From Oscillatoriophycideae cyanobacterium NC_groundwater_1537_Pr4_S-0.65um_50_18 (lineage in GTDB: Bacteria; Cyanobacteriota; Cyanobacteriia; Elainellales; Elainellaceae): a stretch of 64,000 nucleotides of DNA. The position numbers and the translations under genes were made by a program. Location: the NCBI GenBank assembly GCA_016208305.1, contig JACQYI010000022.1, positions 62,001-126,000 of the forward strand, read 5' to 3'. Below the pieces are notes generated by a model that saw nothing but the letters and a program-made list of their open reading frames with translations, was not told the DNA's origin and did no database searches. Of this stretch, positions 9,478-18,131 are shown one piece after another; position 1 is the first letter of the stretch, and each line of letters opens with the position of its first letter.

Positions 9478-10634
9478 TCAGGCACAATTTCAGTGACGAC
9501 TCTATTGTCGCCGCCTGGGCCACCCGTCACCACCATCGTTTTGTTATCCAGTCTGCCCAAGGCTCTCGCACCGCGCAGCGTAGCAGGTGGATCGTTCTGG
9601 TTATAGGTAATGTTGCCTTCCGCATCCATTCGCTGTGTTGGCATGTTCCAAACGAGGCGATCGGTAAATAGCTCAGACTGGTTTTGGGGATCAACAGCGT
9701 GAACGCTGCCATTCATGCGGCCAATCTTAGACTTCAAGTCCATTTGCCCCTGGTTAGCGGTAATCGTGATCTGCTGCTGCCGATGCACAACAGTCACGGG
9801 TTGATCAGCAATCAGCGTTTGCTGATTCATATCCCAATTCAAAGAGTTTCCGGCAATTTGCAGCGGCGGATCAAGCAGAATCAGGTTGGCATTTTGCTGT
9901 AGTTTGACAACTTTGCTGGCGAGGTTAACTTCGGCTTGCTTGCCCTCCGCCTGATCAATCGCGCGATCGCCTTGAATGCGTTGCACTTGAACTGGACGAT
10001 CGATCGTGACCAGATCCTTATCCATACTCCAAATCAAATGCTCAGACTGCATGCGCGCCTTAGGCTCTTGCTGCGTCAGGGCAATCACCTTGCCTGTCAG
10101 CTCCATCCGGCGCTGTTTGTTCATCACTCTGGCTTGATCAGCCGACATTTTGAGCTTGACATGGGTTCCACGCAAATTTCCCCGAACAATCATCACATCG
10201 GGTTTGGGTCGCCACTCTAGCTCATCGCCCCGCAGAATAGCTCCGGTCTTTAGATCGGTGGCAACCACCTGACCCCGCAGAAAGATTCGATCGCCGTTCC
10301 TTAAAACCTCTCCCTTTTGAGCCTGCACATGATAGATAGGTTTGCCATCTTGGTAAATATCGCCATCTGGACTCATTACCGTAGCAACCTTTTGGTCAGG
10401 GCTGTAAATGGCTTGCTTTGCCTTTACCTTCCAGAGCGTCTGACCATTTTCGGCAGCTTGCTCTAGAGTGATATTGTCAAACGTCAGATTGCTGCTGGCT
10501 TGCTGCGCTGCGCTGCTATCCTCTGCAAGTTTCTTAGCGGCCTGGTTACTTTGCTTGCAGCCTGTGTTGGCCACAAAGAGGATTAGCAGCAGCAGCAAGA
10601 TAGCGGGCTTTCCTGCAGACTTCTTTTCAGCCAT
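9465..10634 (-). CDS. lptC: LPS export periplasmic protein LptC-like, with OstA-like repeats
   Basis: A 389-residue protein. The ATG at 10634 puts a lipoprotein-like signal at the N-terminus (ILLLLLILFVANTGC); a start at 10727 would prepend 31 residues. After the anchor comes an LptC-type beta-jellyroll (about residues 45-190; NITLEQAAENGQTLWKVKA opening and the YSPD/GDIY/GEVLRNGDRIFLRG pattern), then further beta-strand repeats like OstA/LptA out to the end. LptC links the inner-membrane LptBFG pump to the periplasmic bridge that carries lipopolysaccharide. The protein is about twice the length of proteobacterial LptC, as is common in cyanobacteria, where the bridge domains seem fused. Confidence 0.85.
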   Translation of the reverse strand: MAEKKSAGKPAILLLLLILFVANTGCKQSNQAAKKLAEDSSAAQQASSNLTFDNITLEQAAENGQTLWKVKAKQAIYSPDQKVATVMSPDGDIYQDGKPIYHVQAQKGEVLRNGDRIFLRGQVVATDLKTGAILRGDELEWRPKPDVMIVRGNLRGTHVKLKMSADQARVMNKQRRMELTGKVIALTQQEPKARMQSEHLIWSMDKDLVTIDRPVQVQRIQGDRAIDQAEGKQAEVNLASKVVKLQQNANLILLDPPLQIAGNSLNWDMNQQTLIADQPVTVVHRQQQITITANQGQMDLKSKIGRMNGSVHAVDPQNQSELFTDRLVWNMPTQRMDAEGNITYNQNDPPATLRGARALGRLDNKTMVVTGGPGGDNRVVTEIVPEGLN

Positions 10635-10953
10635 ATCTTTACTCAATTTAAATAAACATCTCAACTTAAAGACGGCAAATTTAATAGAACCAAAGACTGC
10701 TTTGAAAAAGAGAGGCTGCTTTTTCAAAACATTTTTAGGTTAATTTCTCTCCCAATCCTTAACCAGCAAACTAGACAACCAGATGCGGCTCAAGCCATAT
10801 AGGTCAGACACAAAATATCAGACGCAAAAGCAATGAAAATCCTTCCCTAACTCTAACCTTTTAGAGGCAGGGACTCTTTCTTAATATGACCTTGGCTTTA
10901 GCGCCAGCAAGCAGCTGGCCGATCGTTAGATGCTTACCGATCGGCGGTTAACC
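10635..10953. promoter_or_regulatory. Intergenic region with hairpin at 10918-10945
   Basis: This stretch holds the promoter of the LptC-like gene and the end of the NYN gene, both on the minus strand. GCCGATCG (10918-10925) pairs perfectly with CGATCGGC (10938-10945). It sits just after the NYN stop codon and may be its terminator, although no T-run follows on the minus strand. Confidence 0.45.
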
Positions 10954-11565
10954 TTAATCGTCCACCACTTCTTCCACTAGCCCAATGCTTGACAAGGGTC
11001 TGTAGGTATAGCCTTGGCGCGGTGTTTTCTGAATGTCTTCCTTGATAAAGTCCAAATCAATGTAGCGATCGGCAACGTTAATCAAGCTATCGCTGGTCAT
11101 CGATCGCAAACTCACGACCTCTACCCGCACACCTCTATAGCTGACAGCATCGACGGCATAGGCCAAGTCGCCATCCCCACTCACCAGCACTGCCGTATCA
11201 TAAGCGCCCACGAGCGCCATCATATCCACTGCAATCTCTACATCCAAATTGGCTTTTTTAGAGCCGTCTGGAAGCTGCACCAAGTCTTTAGAAATGACGC
11301 GGTAACCGTTGCGCCGCATCCACAGTAGAAAACCTTGCTGCTTTTCATTCGTGCGATCGACCCCCGTATAAAAGAACGATCGCAGCAGCCGCGATCCCGC
11401 AGTCAAGCGGCAAAGCAGTTTTGTGTAGTCAATCTCAATTCCCAACTGAAGCGCAGCATAAAACAGGTTAGAGCCATCAATAAAGATAGCTACTCGACCC
11501 CGATTCTCTAAGACCTGCTCAGGCGTAAACAGAGAATCGCCTTCTATGGGGTGATTGCTAAACAT
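10954..11565 (-). CDS. NYN domain protein, LabA-like
   Basis: A 203-residue predicted nuclease of the PIN-like NYN superfamily. The acidic catalytic motifs are visible: IFIDGSNL near residue 28, KANLDVEIAVDMM near residue 108 and VLVSGDGDL near residue 128. LabA of Synechococcus elongatus, a member of this family, affects circadian output; whether this protein does so is unknown, though a kai cluster lies 47 kb away. The start at ATG 11565 is preferred over TTG 11574 because GAGG is ten bases upstream of the ATG and only two of the TTG. It lies 144 bases downstream of metG's end in the opposite reading sense of coordinates, that is, it is transcribed after metG on the same strand. Confidence 0.88.
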   Translation of the reverse strand: MFSNHPIEGDSLFTPEQVLENRGRVAIFIDGSNLFYAALQLGIEIDYTKLLCRLTAGSRLLRSFFYTGVDRTNEKQQGFLLWMRRNGYRVISKDLVQLPDGSKKANLDVEIAVDMMALVGAYDTAVLVSGDGDLAYAVDAVSYRGVRVEVVSLRSMTSDSLINVADRYIDLDFIKEDIQKTPRQGYTYRPLSSIGLVEEVVDD

Positions 11566-11709
11566 GATTTTCAAACCTCATTTTTATGATAGAAATATTA
11601 AACAAAAAATCAAAAGCTTACGCCATCCTAACGAACATTAGGGAAACTACCAGAGGTAGAAATACCCCTCACCCCCGACGGTGCAACGCTTGCGCCCCGT
11701 TTAGCTGAG

Positions 11710-13311
11710 CTAAATCGGTGGGGTAGGCAACTCAAGACGCTGAAAGATGGGCATAGCCTCTCCTAAGGTCTGACCAACAGGCAGTGACCCCCACAGCGCA
11801 TGAATTTCAAAAGGGGCAACTTCTGCGACATCGGGGTGATTAAAATCAACGCTGTAGCCCAGCTGTTGATAAATCGCGTTGCTGATATTGGGGATCAGGG
11901 GAGAGAGCAGGTAAGCCGCCAACCGAACAGACTCCAGCACTGCATATAGCACCACCTCTAGCTCTGCGCGTTTGCCCTGCTTGTAGAGCGTCCAAGGAGC
12001 CTGCTCATCTACATATTTATTGCTGGCTCTGACCAAAGCTAGAATAGCTTCGCAGGCTTGGCTAAAGGCCAAAACTTCATAGGCTTGAGCCACTTGTGCT
12101 CCCAGAGTTTTGCCCTTAGAGCGCAGGATATCTTCGGTCGAGATATCAGCGATCGCTACAGTAGGAACTTGGCGATCGCAGTATTTATAGACCATTTTCA
12201 GGGTGCGATTGAGCAAGTTCCCCAGATCGTTGGCCAAATCGGCATTCAGAATATTGACGAAACGCACCTCGCTAAAATCGCCGTCGCGCCCAAACTCAAT
12301 CTCTTTGAGGAAATAGTAGCGAATGGCATCAGAGCCGTAGCGCGCGACCAAATCCACGGGATCGATCACATTTCCTAAACTCTTGCCCATTTTTTGACCA
12401 TCTTTGGTCAAAAATCCATGCCCGTAAACCTGTTGAGGCAGAGGTAAGCCTGCTGACATTAGCATCGCTGGCCAGTAGACGGCATGAAACCGCAGAATAT
12501 CTTTGCCGATCAGATGTAGATTGACAGGCCAGCCACCGCTTAGGGCGTTTGCCAATGTTGGCTCTGCTTCGGGATCAACACAGGCGGTTACATAGTAGAC
12601 CAGAGCATCAAACCAGACGTAGATCGTATGGTCAGGATTAACCGGTAGCGGCAGTCCCCACTCGACATTTATCCGAGAGATAGAAAAATCTTGCAGCCCT
12701 TGGCTGACAAAGCTCAGAACTTCATTCCGGCGACTTTCGGGCTGGATAAAGTCAGGGCGATCGCTATAGAGCTGCTCCAGAGCTGACTGGTACTTAGAGA
12801 GGCGGAAAAAATAGTTTTGCTCATCTCGCCATTCAGCAGCCTTGTTAGGGTGCAAAGGGCAATGGTGTTCTTCGAGCAGCTCCCGCTCTTCTTTAAACTC
12901 CTCGCAAGAGACGCAGTACCAGCCCTGCTGCTGTCCCATGTAAATATCGCCATTGTCCCAAACGCGCTGAAAGAACTCATAGACGATCGCTTCGTGCCGC
13001 GCCGATGTCGTGCGAATAAAGCGATCGGGCTGGATGTTCATTTTCTCCCAGAGGGCAGCGAAGGCGGCAGAGTAGTAATCACAGTGCGCCTGGGGCGACT
13101 GACCTGCGGCTTCTGCCGTCCGCTGAATCTTTTGCCCATGCTCGTCTGTGCCTGTGATCATCAGGACAGACTGATTCTGCAATCTGTGAAATCGGGCTAT
13201 GGCATCAGCAGCAATAGTCGTGTACGCACTGCCCATGTGGGGCAGGTCATTAACGTAGTAGATCGGTGTAGCAACTGAAAATCGGTTTTGATCTGTAGTT
13301 TTAAAACTCAT
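11710..13311 (-). CDS. metG: Methionyl-tRNA synthetase
   Basis: Charges tRNA-Met with methionine using ATP. The class I signature HIGH appears as HMGS near residue 25 and the KMSKS loop as KMGKS near residue 310. A zinc-type insert with CVSC and a further Cys (HHCPLH) lies around residues 130-155. The 533 residues end with the anticodon-binding helical domain and there is no C-terminal tRNA-binding (dimerisation) extension. This is a single-copy housekeeping gene in most bacteria. Confidence 0.96.
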   Translation of the reverse strand: MSFKTTDQNRFSVATPIYYVNDLPHMGSAYTTIAADAIARFHRLQNQSVLMITGTDEHGQKIQRTAEAAGQSPQAHCDYYSAAFAALWEKMNIQPDRFIRTTSARHEAIVYEFFQRVWDNGDIYMGQQQGWYCVSCEEFKEERELLEEHHCPLHPNKAAEWRDEQNYFFRLSKYQSALEQLYSDRPDFIQPESRRNEVLSFVSQGLQDFSISRINVEWGLPLPVNPDHTIYVWFDALVYYVTACVDPEAEPTLANALSGGWPVNLHLIGKDILRFHAVYWPAMLMSAGLPLPQQVYGHGFLTKDGQKMGKSLGNVIDPVDLVARYGSDAIRYYFLKEIEFGRDGDFSEVRFVNILNADLANDLGNLLNRTLKMVYKYCDRQVPTVAIADISTEDILRSKGKTLGAQVAQAYEVLAFSQACEAILALVRASNKYVDEQAPWTLYKQGKRAELEVVLYAVLESVRLAAYLLSPLIPNISNAIYQQLGYSVDFNHPDVAEVAPFEIHALWGSLPVGQTLGEAMPIFQRLELPTPPI

Positions 13312-13344
13312 GAATCGCTAAAAGTTTTCCTTAAGCGCTGATGG

Positions 13345-13410
13345 CTTTGGACAATAAGGCTTTAGACAATAGAGCTTCAGGTAATAGAGCTTTAGGCAAT
13401 AGGGCTTTGG
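13345..13410. repeat. 15-bp tandem repeat, about 4.4 degenerate copies
   Basis: Units at 13345-13359, 13360-13374, 13375-13389 and 13390-13404, then a partial copy. The consensus is CTTTAGRCAATAGAG. It lies directly upstream of metG's start, which is at 13311 on the minus strand, so it could fall in the metG promoter or leader. Confidence 0.85.
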
Positions 13411-13727
13411 AAGCAGTGTATGGGCGATCGCTTTTTGGAAATTTTTCCTTCAAAACTGACCCCAAGAAAACGGCTGAGAAACAGCAGTCTCTTTAAATTG
13501 CTCCATAACCCTTGGATATTTTTCAAAAATCCCTAAAAAACTCCTAAATGATTTAGATTACCCAAAGCGAGCTGATTTTTAATATGCGTACCTTAAATGG
13601 ATGCAGACATTTGTTATTCAGTCAGTGCAACCTAACTCAATAAAACACTAGAACAGCCTTTCGGAATAATTCTATAGTTAGCCTCAGTATAGATAAACCT
13701 GACGGTCTTTGACCAACTGAATCGGCC

Positions 13728-13747
13728 TGAATGAAGTGGTTCATTCA
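13728..13747. repeat. Perfect 8-bp inverted repeat
   Basis: TGAATGAA, loop GTGG, then TTCATTCA. The core AATGAAGTG recurs as a half-site at 13893-13901 and 14150-14158 in the same orientation. It could be an operator, but no known regulator is recognised. Confidence 0.5.
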
Positions 13748-14434
13748 TCTGCACTACTTATCTATTCGTTAAGTTCTTGTTAAGTTTTGAGGCTCTGGTT
13801 TAACCAAGTACAGCCCAAGCCGGTATAGATTCAAATCATCTCTTTGCAAATCTCAGAAAAAAATTGAGGGTGCTGCACGCAGCTTTGCGCCTAATGAAGT
13901 GGGAAACCAATTTCTAGCCACCTTGCAGTACAAAGCTGAGTTAAACCCGCTGCGATTTGCACGACTCATCTTCACCTCTACAAATTGCTACAGATATTCC
14001 AAATTAGCTCTAGGTTTAATAAATATTCGTGCTCAAGTATCTATAAAAGTCTATCCATCACCTGACATTTCACGATTAAATCAACCTGATTTTGTATGCT
14101 AGATTGCATTTTTTAGGAGTCTATAAGTTTTTGGATTTAAGCTACACCGAATGAAGTGTTTTGAGACTAGCATCTAGTTGCTCTAATTCTAGGTTCAACC
14201 AAAAATTTCTTAAGATTCTCTCTACTCACTCCTCCAGCACAAAAATGGACATAGCCTGGGTGTAAGCAAGAGTCCAGGGTCAATCTGCCCGATCCCATAC
14301 TGAAGCAGCCGTGGGATTTTGCTGAATTCTGCAACAATTTCCTCCATAAGGCAGAGAAATACAGGAGCGATCGCCAGCAATGCAGCCTAAGATTAAGAAA
14401 GGTTACGGTTAAGGTATATGAGAGACAAGGGTTA

Positions 14435-15148
14435 ATGCAGAGTCCGCTGTTTATTTCTCAGCAGTTGCTGCGCTTGCTGGGGACTCGTATGTTCTGTCAT
14501 CACCAAGATAGAGTTCCGCGTCAAGGCGCAGTGGTAGTAGTGAGCAATCATCGCAGTTTTATGGATGCTCCTTTACTCATGGCAGCCATCGATCGCCCGA
14601 TTCGCTTTGCCTGCCATCATTACATGGGGCAGGTGCCTCTAATGCGTGACTTCGTAACGCGTCTGGGCTGTTTTCCCCTAGACACCCCTGATCAACGCCA
14701 GCAGAGCTTTTTTCATCAAGCCATCAATCTTCTGCAAGCCCATCAAATTGTTGGGCTATTCCCAGAAGGGGCAGAGCCAATGATTCAGCCCACTTGTCCT
14801 AGTGAAATGGGTGAATTTCAGCGTGGGTTTGCCCACTTAGCATTGCGTGCCCCTGTACAAGATTTGGCAATTTTGCCCGTGGCGATCGCTTCTTCGACAG
14901 AAACGACTAGCTCGGCTGTACCCTTGCAGCTTTTGAGCCTGTTTGACCCCTCAGAGCCGCTCTTTCAACAATCAGGGTGGCATCCTATGGTCGTCTACCA
15001 GCGGGTAAATGTGCTGATCGGCCATCCTATTTGGCTCACTTCAGCTCAACGCAGCAGTTATCAAGGTAAGCAGGCCCGATCAGTTGTGGCTGATTTAAAG
15101 GCTCAGTGTCAATCTGAAATCTCTGATTTACTTCGTTACGGGCAATAA
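14435..15148 (+). CDS. PlsC-like lysophospholipid acyltransferase (LPLAT family)
   Basis: A 237-residue acyltransferase that should move an acyl chain to a glycerolipid or another alcohol at the membrane. The catalytic H(X4)D motif is NHRSFMD (about residues 38-44), and the substrate-binding block appears as LFPEGAEP (about 108-115). No strong transmembrane helix is seen. The ATG at 14435 follows AAGGG. The stop codon is only five bases before the next gene, an alpha/beta-hydrolase resembling the N-terminal half of plant phytyl ester synthases, whose C-terminal half is an LPLAT domain. The pair may therefore act together. A role as ordinary 1-acylglycerol-3-phosphate acyltransferase is the alternative. 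Confidence 0.85.
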   Translation: MQSPLFISQQLLRLLGTRMFCHHQDRVPRQGAVVVVSNHRSFMDAPLLMAAIDRPIRFACHHYMGQVPLMRDFVTRLGCFPLDTPDQRQQSFFHQAINLLQAHQIVGLFPEGAEPMIQPTCPSEMGEFQRGFAHLALRAPVQDLAILPVAIASSTETTSSAVPLQLLSLFDPSEPLFQQSGWHPMVVYQRVNVLIGHPIWLTSAQRSSYQGKQARSVVADLKAQCQSEISDLLRYGQ

Positions 15149-15153
15149 CTCGA

Positions 15154-16032
15154 ATGCGCGATGCTCAGTCTTCTCCCTATTTTCGTGTGCCTCGTCCTCT
15201 CAATCCCCATGCACCTCTCCTCTTTTATCTGCCTGGAATGGATGGTACAGGGCAGCTTTTGAGCAGACAACTCGCAGGACTAGAGCAAGCCTTCGATATT
15301 CGTTGTTTAACCCTTCCTCCCGATGATTTGACGCCTTGGGAGACGCTCACCACTCAAGTTGTCAATTTGATTGAGGCTGAGCTAGCGCATGGCACCCAGC
15401 AGCCGACCTATCTTTGCGGGGAGTCGTTTGGAGGATGCTTGGCCTTAAAAGTGATGGAGCGATCGCCTCACCTGTTCGATCGGTTGATTTTGCTCAATCC
15501 TGCCACCTCTTTCAAACAATCGTTTTGGATTTATTGGGGATCATATCTTGTCCAGCCCTTGCCCGATCCGATTTACCAAACCTCTTGCGTGGGCTTCTTA
15601 CCTTTTTTGGCGGCTTTAGAACGGATTGAGGCCAGCGATCGTCGTGCCTTGCTAGATGCAATGCAGTCTGTTACGCAAAAGGCTTCGCTCTGGCGCATGT
15701 CTTTATTGCGAGAGTTTGAACTCCCCGATGCAGTCATCCGCAGTCTGCAAAAACCAGCCTTGCTTATAGCCAGCCAGCGCGATCGCCTCTTACCTTCTGT
15801 AAATGAAGCGAGCCGCTTAGCCAGCCTGTTGCCCAATGCTCAGATTCAGCTCTTACCCCAGAGTGGTCATGCCTGCCTTCTAGAAGCAGATGTCGATCTC
15901 TACGACATCCTAAAGGTCAACCAGTTTCTCCAACCTTCTCACCTGGCAGACACAACCCGCCGACAGAACACGCCTCAGCCCCCAGCCCCTAGTGCCGAGC
16001 ACAAAGCTGAGCAAAAGAACGTTATGGCCTGA
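15154..16032 (+). CDS. Alpha/beta-hydrolase resembling the N-terminal domain of phytyl ester synthase
   Basis: A 292-residue alpha/beta-hydrolase. It shows an oxyanion-type FYLPGMDGTG segment (about residues 26-35), the nucleophile elbow GESFGG (Ser about residue 91), a NPATSF segment (about 115) and a GHACLL segment carrying the catalytic His (about 237). LPGxDGTG, the F(D/E)xRCL stretch and NPATSF are, from memory, hallmarks of the PES/ELT-type acyltransferases that make phytyl esters and triacylglycerol in chloroplasts. It is tightly coupled (five bases) to the upstream acyltransferase gene. The C-terminus carries a 30-residue Pro/Ala/Lys-rich tail. The true reaction, whether hydrolase, lipase or acyl transfer, is not decided by sequence. 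Confidence 0.85.
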   Translation: MRDAQSSPYFRVPRPLNPHAPLLFYLPGMDGTGQLLSRQLAGLEQAFDIRCLTLPPDDLTPWETLTTQVVNLIEAELAHGTQQPTYLCGESFGGCLALKVMERSPHLFDRLILLNPATSFKQSFWIYWGSYLVQPLPDPIYQTSCVGFLPFLAALERIEASDRRALLDAMQSVTQKASLWRMSLLREFELPDAVIRSLQKPALLIASQRDRLLPSVNEASRLASLLPNAQIQLLPQSGHACLLEADVDLYDILKVNQFLQPSHLADTTRRQNTPQPPAPSAEHKAEQKNVMA

Positions 16033-16043
16033 AGCCTTGCCCT

Positions 16044-17027
16044 TTAGATCTCCGCAAATCGATCGGTCGCTTGAATCAGGGCACTCCGAATGCCTGGCTC
16101 GGTCATAGAATGTCCGGCATCTGGTACCACAATGAATTCTGCTTCAGGCAATGCCTGATGGAGTTCCCAAGCCGAAACCATTGGGCAAACTACGTCGTAG
16201 CGCCCCTGGACTATCACCGTTGGAATATGCCGAATGCGATCGCAGTTTCGTAAAAGCTGATCTTCGGTTTCTAAAAATCCTTTATTTACAAAATAATGGC
16301 ATTCAATCCGGGCAAACGCATCGGCAAACTGGCTCTCGCCAAACCGCTGTCGCAATCCCGTATCCGGCAAGAGCTTGCTGGTGCTGCCTTCCCAAATGGA
16401 CCAGGCTCTTGCCGCTTCTGATCGCACGGTGCGATCGTCGCTGGTCAATCGTTTGTAATAGGCACCAATCAGGTCATGTCGTTCTGCCACCGGAATGGGC
16501 TGTAGGTAAGATTCCCAAGCATCAGGAAAAATGTAGCTGGTTCCTTCCTGATAAAACCACTGTAATTCCTTCTGGCGTAGCAAAAAAATTCCTCGCAGAA
16601 TCAGCCCTTGACAAGAGGTGGGGTGGGTCTGGCTGTAGGCCAGCGATAACGTGCTGCCCCAGCTCCCGCCAAAAACCACCCAATGGTCAATACCCAGATG
16701 GATACGGATCTGCTCTATATCGCTGACCAAGCTCCAGGTGTCGTTTTCACGCAGCTCGGCATGGGGGGTGCTGCGTCCACAGCCCCGTTGGTCAAACAAG
16801 ATAATCCGCCATTTTTGGGGATCAAAGTATTGCCGATAGATGGGGTCAATGCCGCCACCAGGGCCACCATGAAGAAACACAACAGGCTTGCCTACCGGAT
16901 TACCCGCTTGCTCAAAATAGAGGGTATGGAGGTCAGAAACCTGAAGGGTGCCCGTGGCGTAAGGGGCGATCGCTGGATACAGCTCTCTTAAAGCACTATT
17001 TTGAGGAGATATTTCTTGAGGGGGCAT
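16044..17027 (-). CDS. pip: Proline iminopeptidase (S33 family)
   Basis: A 327-residue alpha/beta-hydrolase that releases N-terminal proline from peptides in the cytoplasm. It shows the HGGPGGG oxyanion segment (about residues 53-59), DQRGCGRS (about 79-86), the nucleophile elbow GGSWGS (about 118-123) and the C-terminal catalytic GHS (about 305), all characteristic of the Pip subfamily. No signal peptide is seen. The gene converges with the preceding hydrolase gene, with 11 bases between the stops. Confidence 0.94.
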   Translation of the reverse strand: MPPQEISPQNSALRELYPAIAPYATGTLQVSDLHTLYFEQAGNPVGKPVVFLHGGPGGGIDPIYRQYFDPQKWRIILFDQRGCGRSTPHAELRENDTWSLVSDIEQIRIHLGIDHWVVFGGSWGSTLSLAYSQTHPTSCQGLILRGIFLLRQKELQWFYQEGTSYIFPDAWESYLQPIPVAERHDLIGAYYKRLTSDDRTVRSEAARAWSIWEGSTSKLLPDTGLRQRFGESQFADAFARIECHYFVNKGFLETEDQLLRNCDRIRHIPTVIVQGRYDVVCPMVSAWELHQALPEAEFIVVPDAGHSMTEPGIRSALIQATDRFAEI

Positions 17028-17453
17028 GACAAGGTAGTTGGGATAGCTCTCTCAAACGCTACCTCAAAATCGCCTTCAGACGACACTTCAAGCCGCAAAC
17101 TCAGCTCAATGATATTTCAACGCTGCTGATAGCGAAGGTTGATTAGACAGTTATCGCTATAGTCACAAGTGTCAGGACGGAGATATTTTTGTGAGTGCGC
17201 ACTTGCACGTCCATAAAAATGTCCTGCGCATCATCGCTACGGCTTATACCCGCCAGATTGCTACAAGACCTACACTACAATTGAGGATAGAAGGGGCTTG
17301 TGCCAAATCTGTGCCTAAACCTTCACCTAATTTGTCAAAAGAGCTTTGTTGAAAGCAGCTTCATCAAAAGCAAACCACAGAAAAAGTACAGCACAGAGCT
17401 AAGCCAACTGCATCACCATTCTGCCCTTAAAGCTGAACTTGCCTAACCTAAGC
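17028..17453. promoter_or_regulatory. Intergenic region with imperfect inverted repeat (17174-17225)
   Basis: Divergent promoter region between pip and a small conserved gene. Within it AGGAC...ATTTTTGTG (17174-17193) faces CATAAAAATGTCCT (17212-17225), around a perfect AGTGCGCACT palindrome at 17194-17203. The arms resemble the terminator hairpin at 37782-37814 and may be a decayed relative. No RNA gene is recognised. Confidence 0.45.
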
Positions 17454-17894
17454 ATGAGCTTCCAAGCAAACTTTCAACCCTCTCAAATCGTTTGCTTGGA
17501 GTGTCAAGCAGCTTATCTTTATGCAGAGGTTATTCAGGTCGTAGAGCAGCGTCAGCTTTGCTGGGTACGACCCATCGCCTTGGTAGAGGATTTTAAGGGC
17601 AAACCTGTCTCAAATCAACAGTCCTGGAATCAGGGCAATGCTTCATACAATCGCCCTGGCACTTCTGACATCCTCTATGACTTACGCGAAGGGTCTGATT
17701 TACTCTGTCCTGCATCTCTTTTTCGCCCTGCCCTAGATACAGAAGTCATCCCGATTCTGACCGAGCTTGAAAGTCATCAAGCCAAGGGAGAAGAACCCGA
17801 AGCAGGCGCTCTACCCATCTCAAGCTCCCGTCATCAGCTCCAGGCGTTCATTCGGCGTGTCTGGCAAGCCTACCCTCAAGCTTTCCAATCCTAA
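17454..17894 (+). CDS. Conserved hypothetical protein
   Basis: A 146-residue protein with no recognised domain. ATG 17454 is preferred to TTG 17439, though neither has a strong ribosome site. It contains an early CLECQAAYLYAEVIQV segment with two Cys, a Trp-Val-Arg-Pro motif, a Ser/Asn-rich middle (about 50-70), and an ending FIRRVWQAYPQAF that looks like a conserved helix. It is likely cytoplasmic. I have an impression of similar small proteins across cyanobacteria but cannot name the family. Confidence 0.68.
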   Translation: MSFQANFQPSQIVCLECQAAYLYAEVIQVVEQRQLCWVRPIALVEDFKGKPVSNQQSWNQGNASYNRPGTSDILYDLREGSDLLCPASLFRPALDTEVIPILTELESHQAKGEEPEAGALPISSSRHQLQAFIRRVWQAYPQAFQS

Positions 17895-17936
17895 AAATTA
17901 GGCTGAATCCCAAGGCTCACTCAATGAAACCCAGGT

Positions 17937-18131
17937 TTAGGGATTGGGAACGAGTCGAATGCGGCCTGCATCCATTTCAGACATCAGCAGCTCCAGAGCC
18001 TCATAGTCCGTATCAGAAATGTGGCCTAGGCGAGTCAGTTCGTAGTTGATCTCGTTTTCAATATCGGGAGTGAGTTGCTTAATGTGTAAGGCTTTAGCGA
18101 CGAGCTGCCGAATCACATAGGAAGGTTTCAT
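17937..18131 (-). CDS. Small conserved hypothetical protein (64 aa)
   Basis: A 64-residue, mostly helical, acidic protein beginning MKPSYVIRQLVAKAL. Codon use and HIP1-free sequence look like a true short gene, and the arrangement converges with the preceding gene. A GAGG-like site is not clear before the ATG, but GAAAGTCC lies upstream on the minus strand. The function is unknown; I believe related small proteins occur in many cyanobacteria. Confidence 0.62.
   Translation of the reverse strand: MKPSYVIRQLVAKALHIKQLTPDIENEINYELTRLGHISDTDYEALELLMSEMDAGRIRLVPNP

Larger units (their letters stand above)
13312..14434. other. 1.1-kb intergenic region with several repeats
   Basis: No gene that I trust lies here; a 67-codon plus-strand frame at 13899-14102 lacks a ribosome site and any family features. 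The region holds a 15-bp tandem repeat (13345-13410), a perfect 8-bp inverted repeat TGAATGAA/TTCATTCA with loop GTGG (13728-13747), and three copies of AATGAAGTG at 13730, 13893 and 14150. The promoter of metG (minus) and of the acyltransferase gene (plus) must both lie here. Confidence 0.55.

Noticed and set aside
13899-14102. 67-codon plus-strand ORF
   Set aside because: No ribosome site, no family likeness, and AT-rich composition like the surrounding non-coding sequence.
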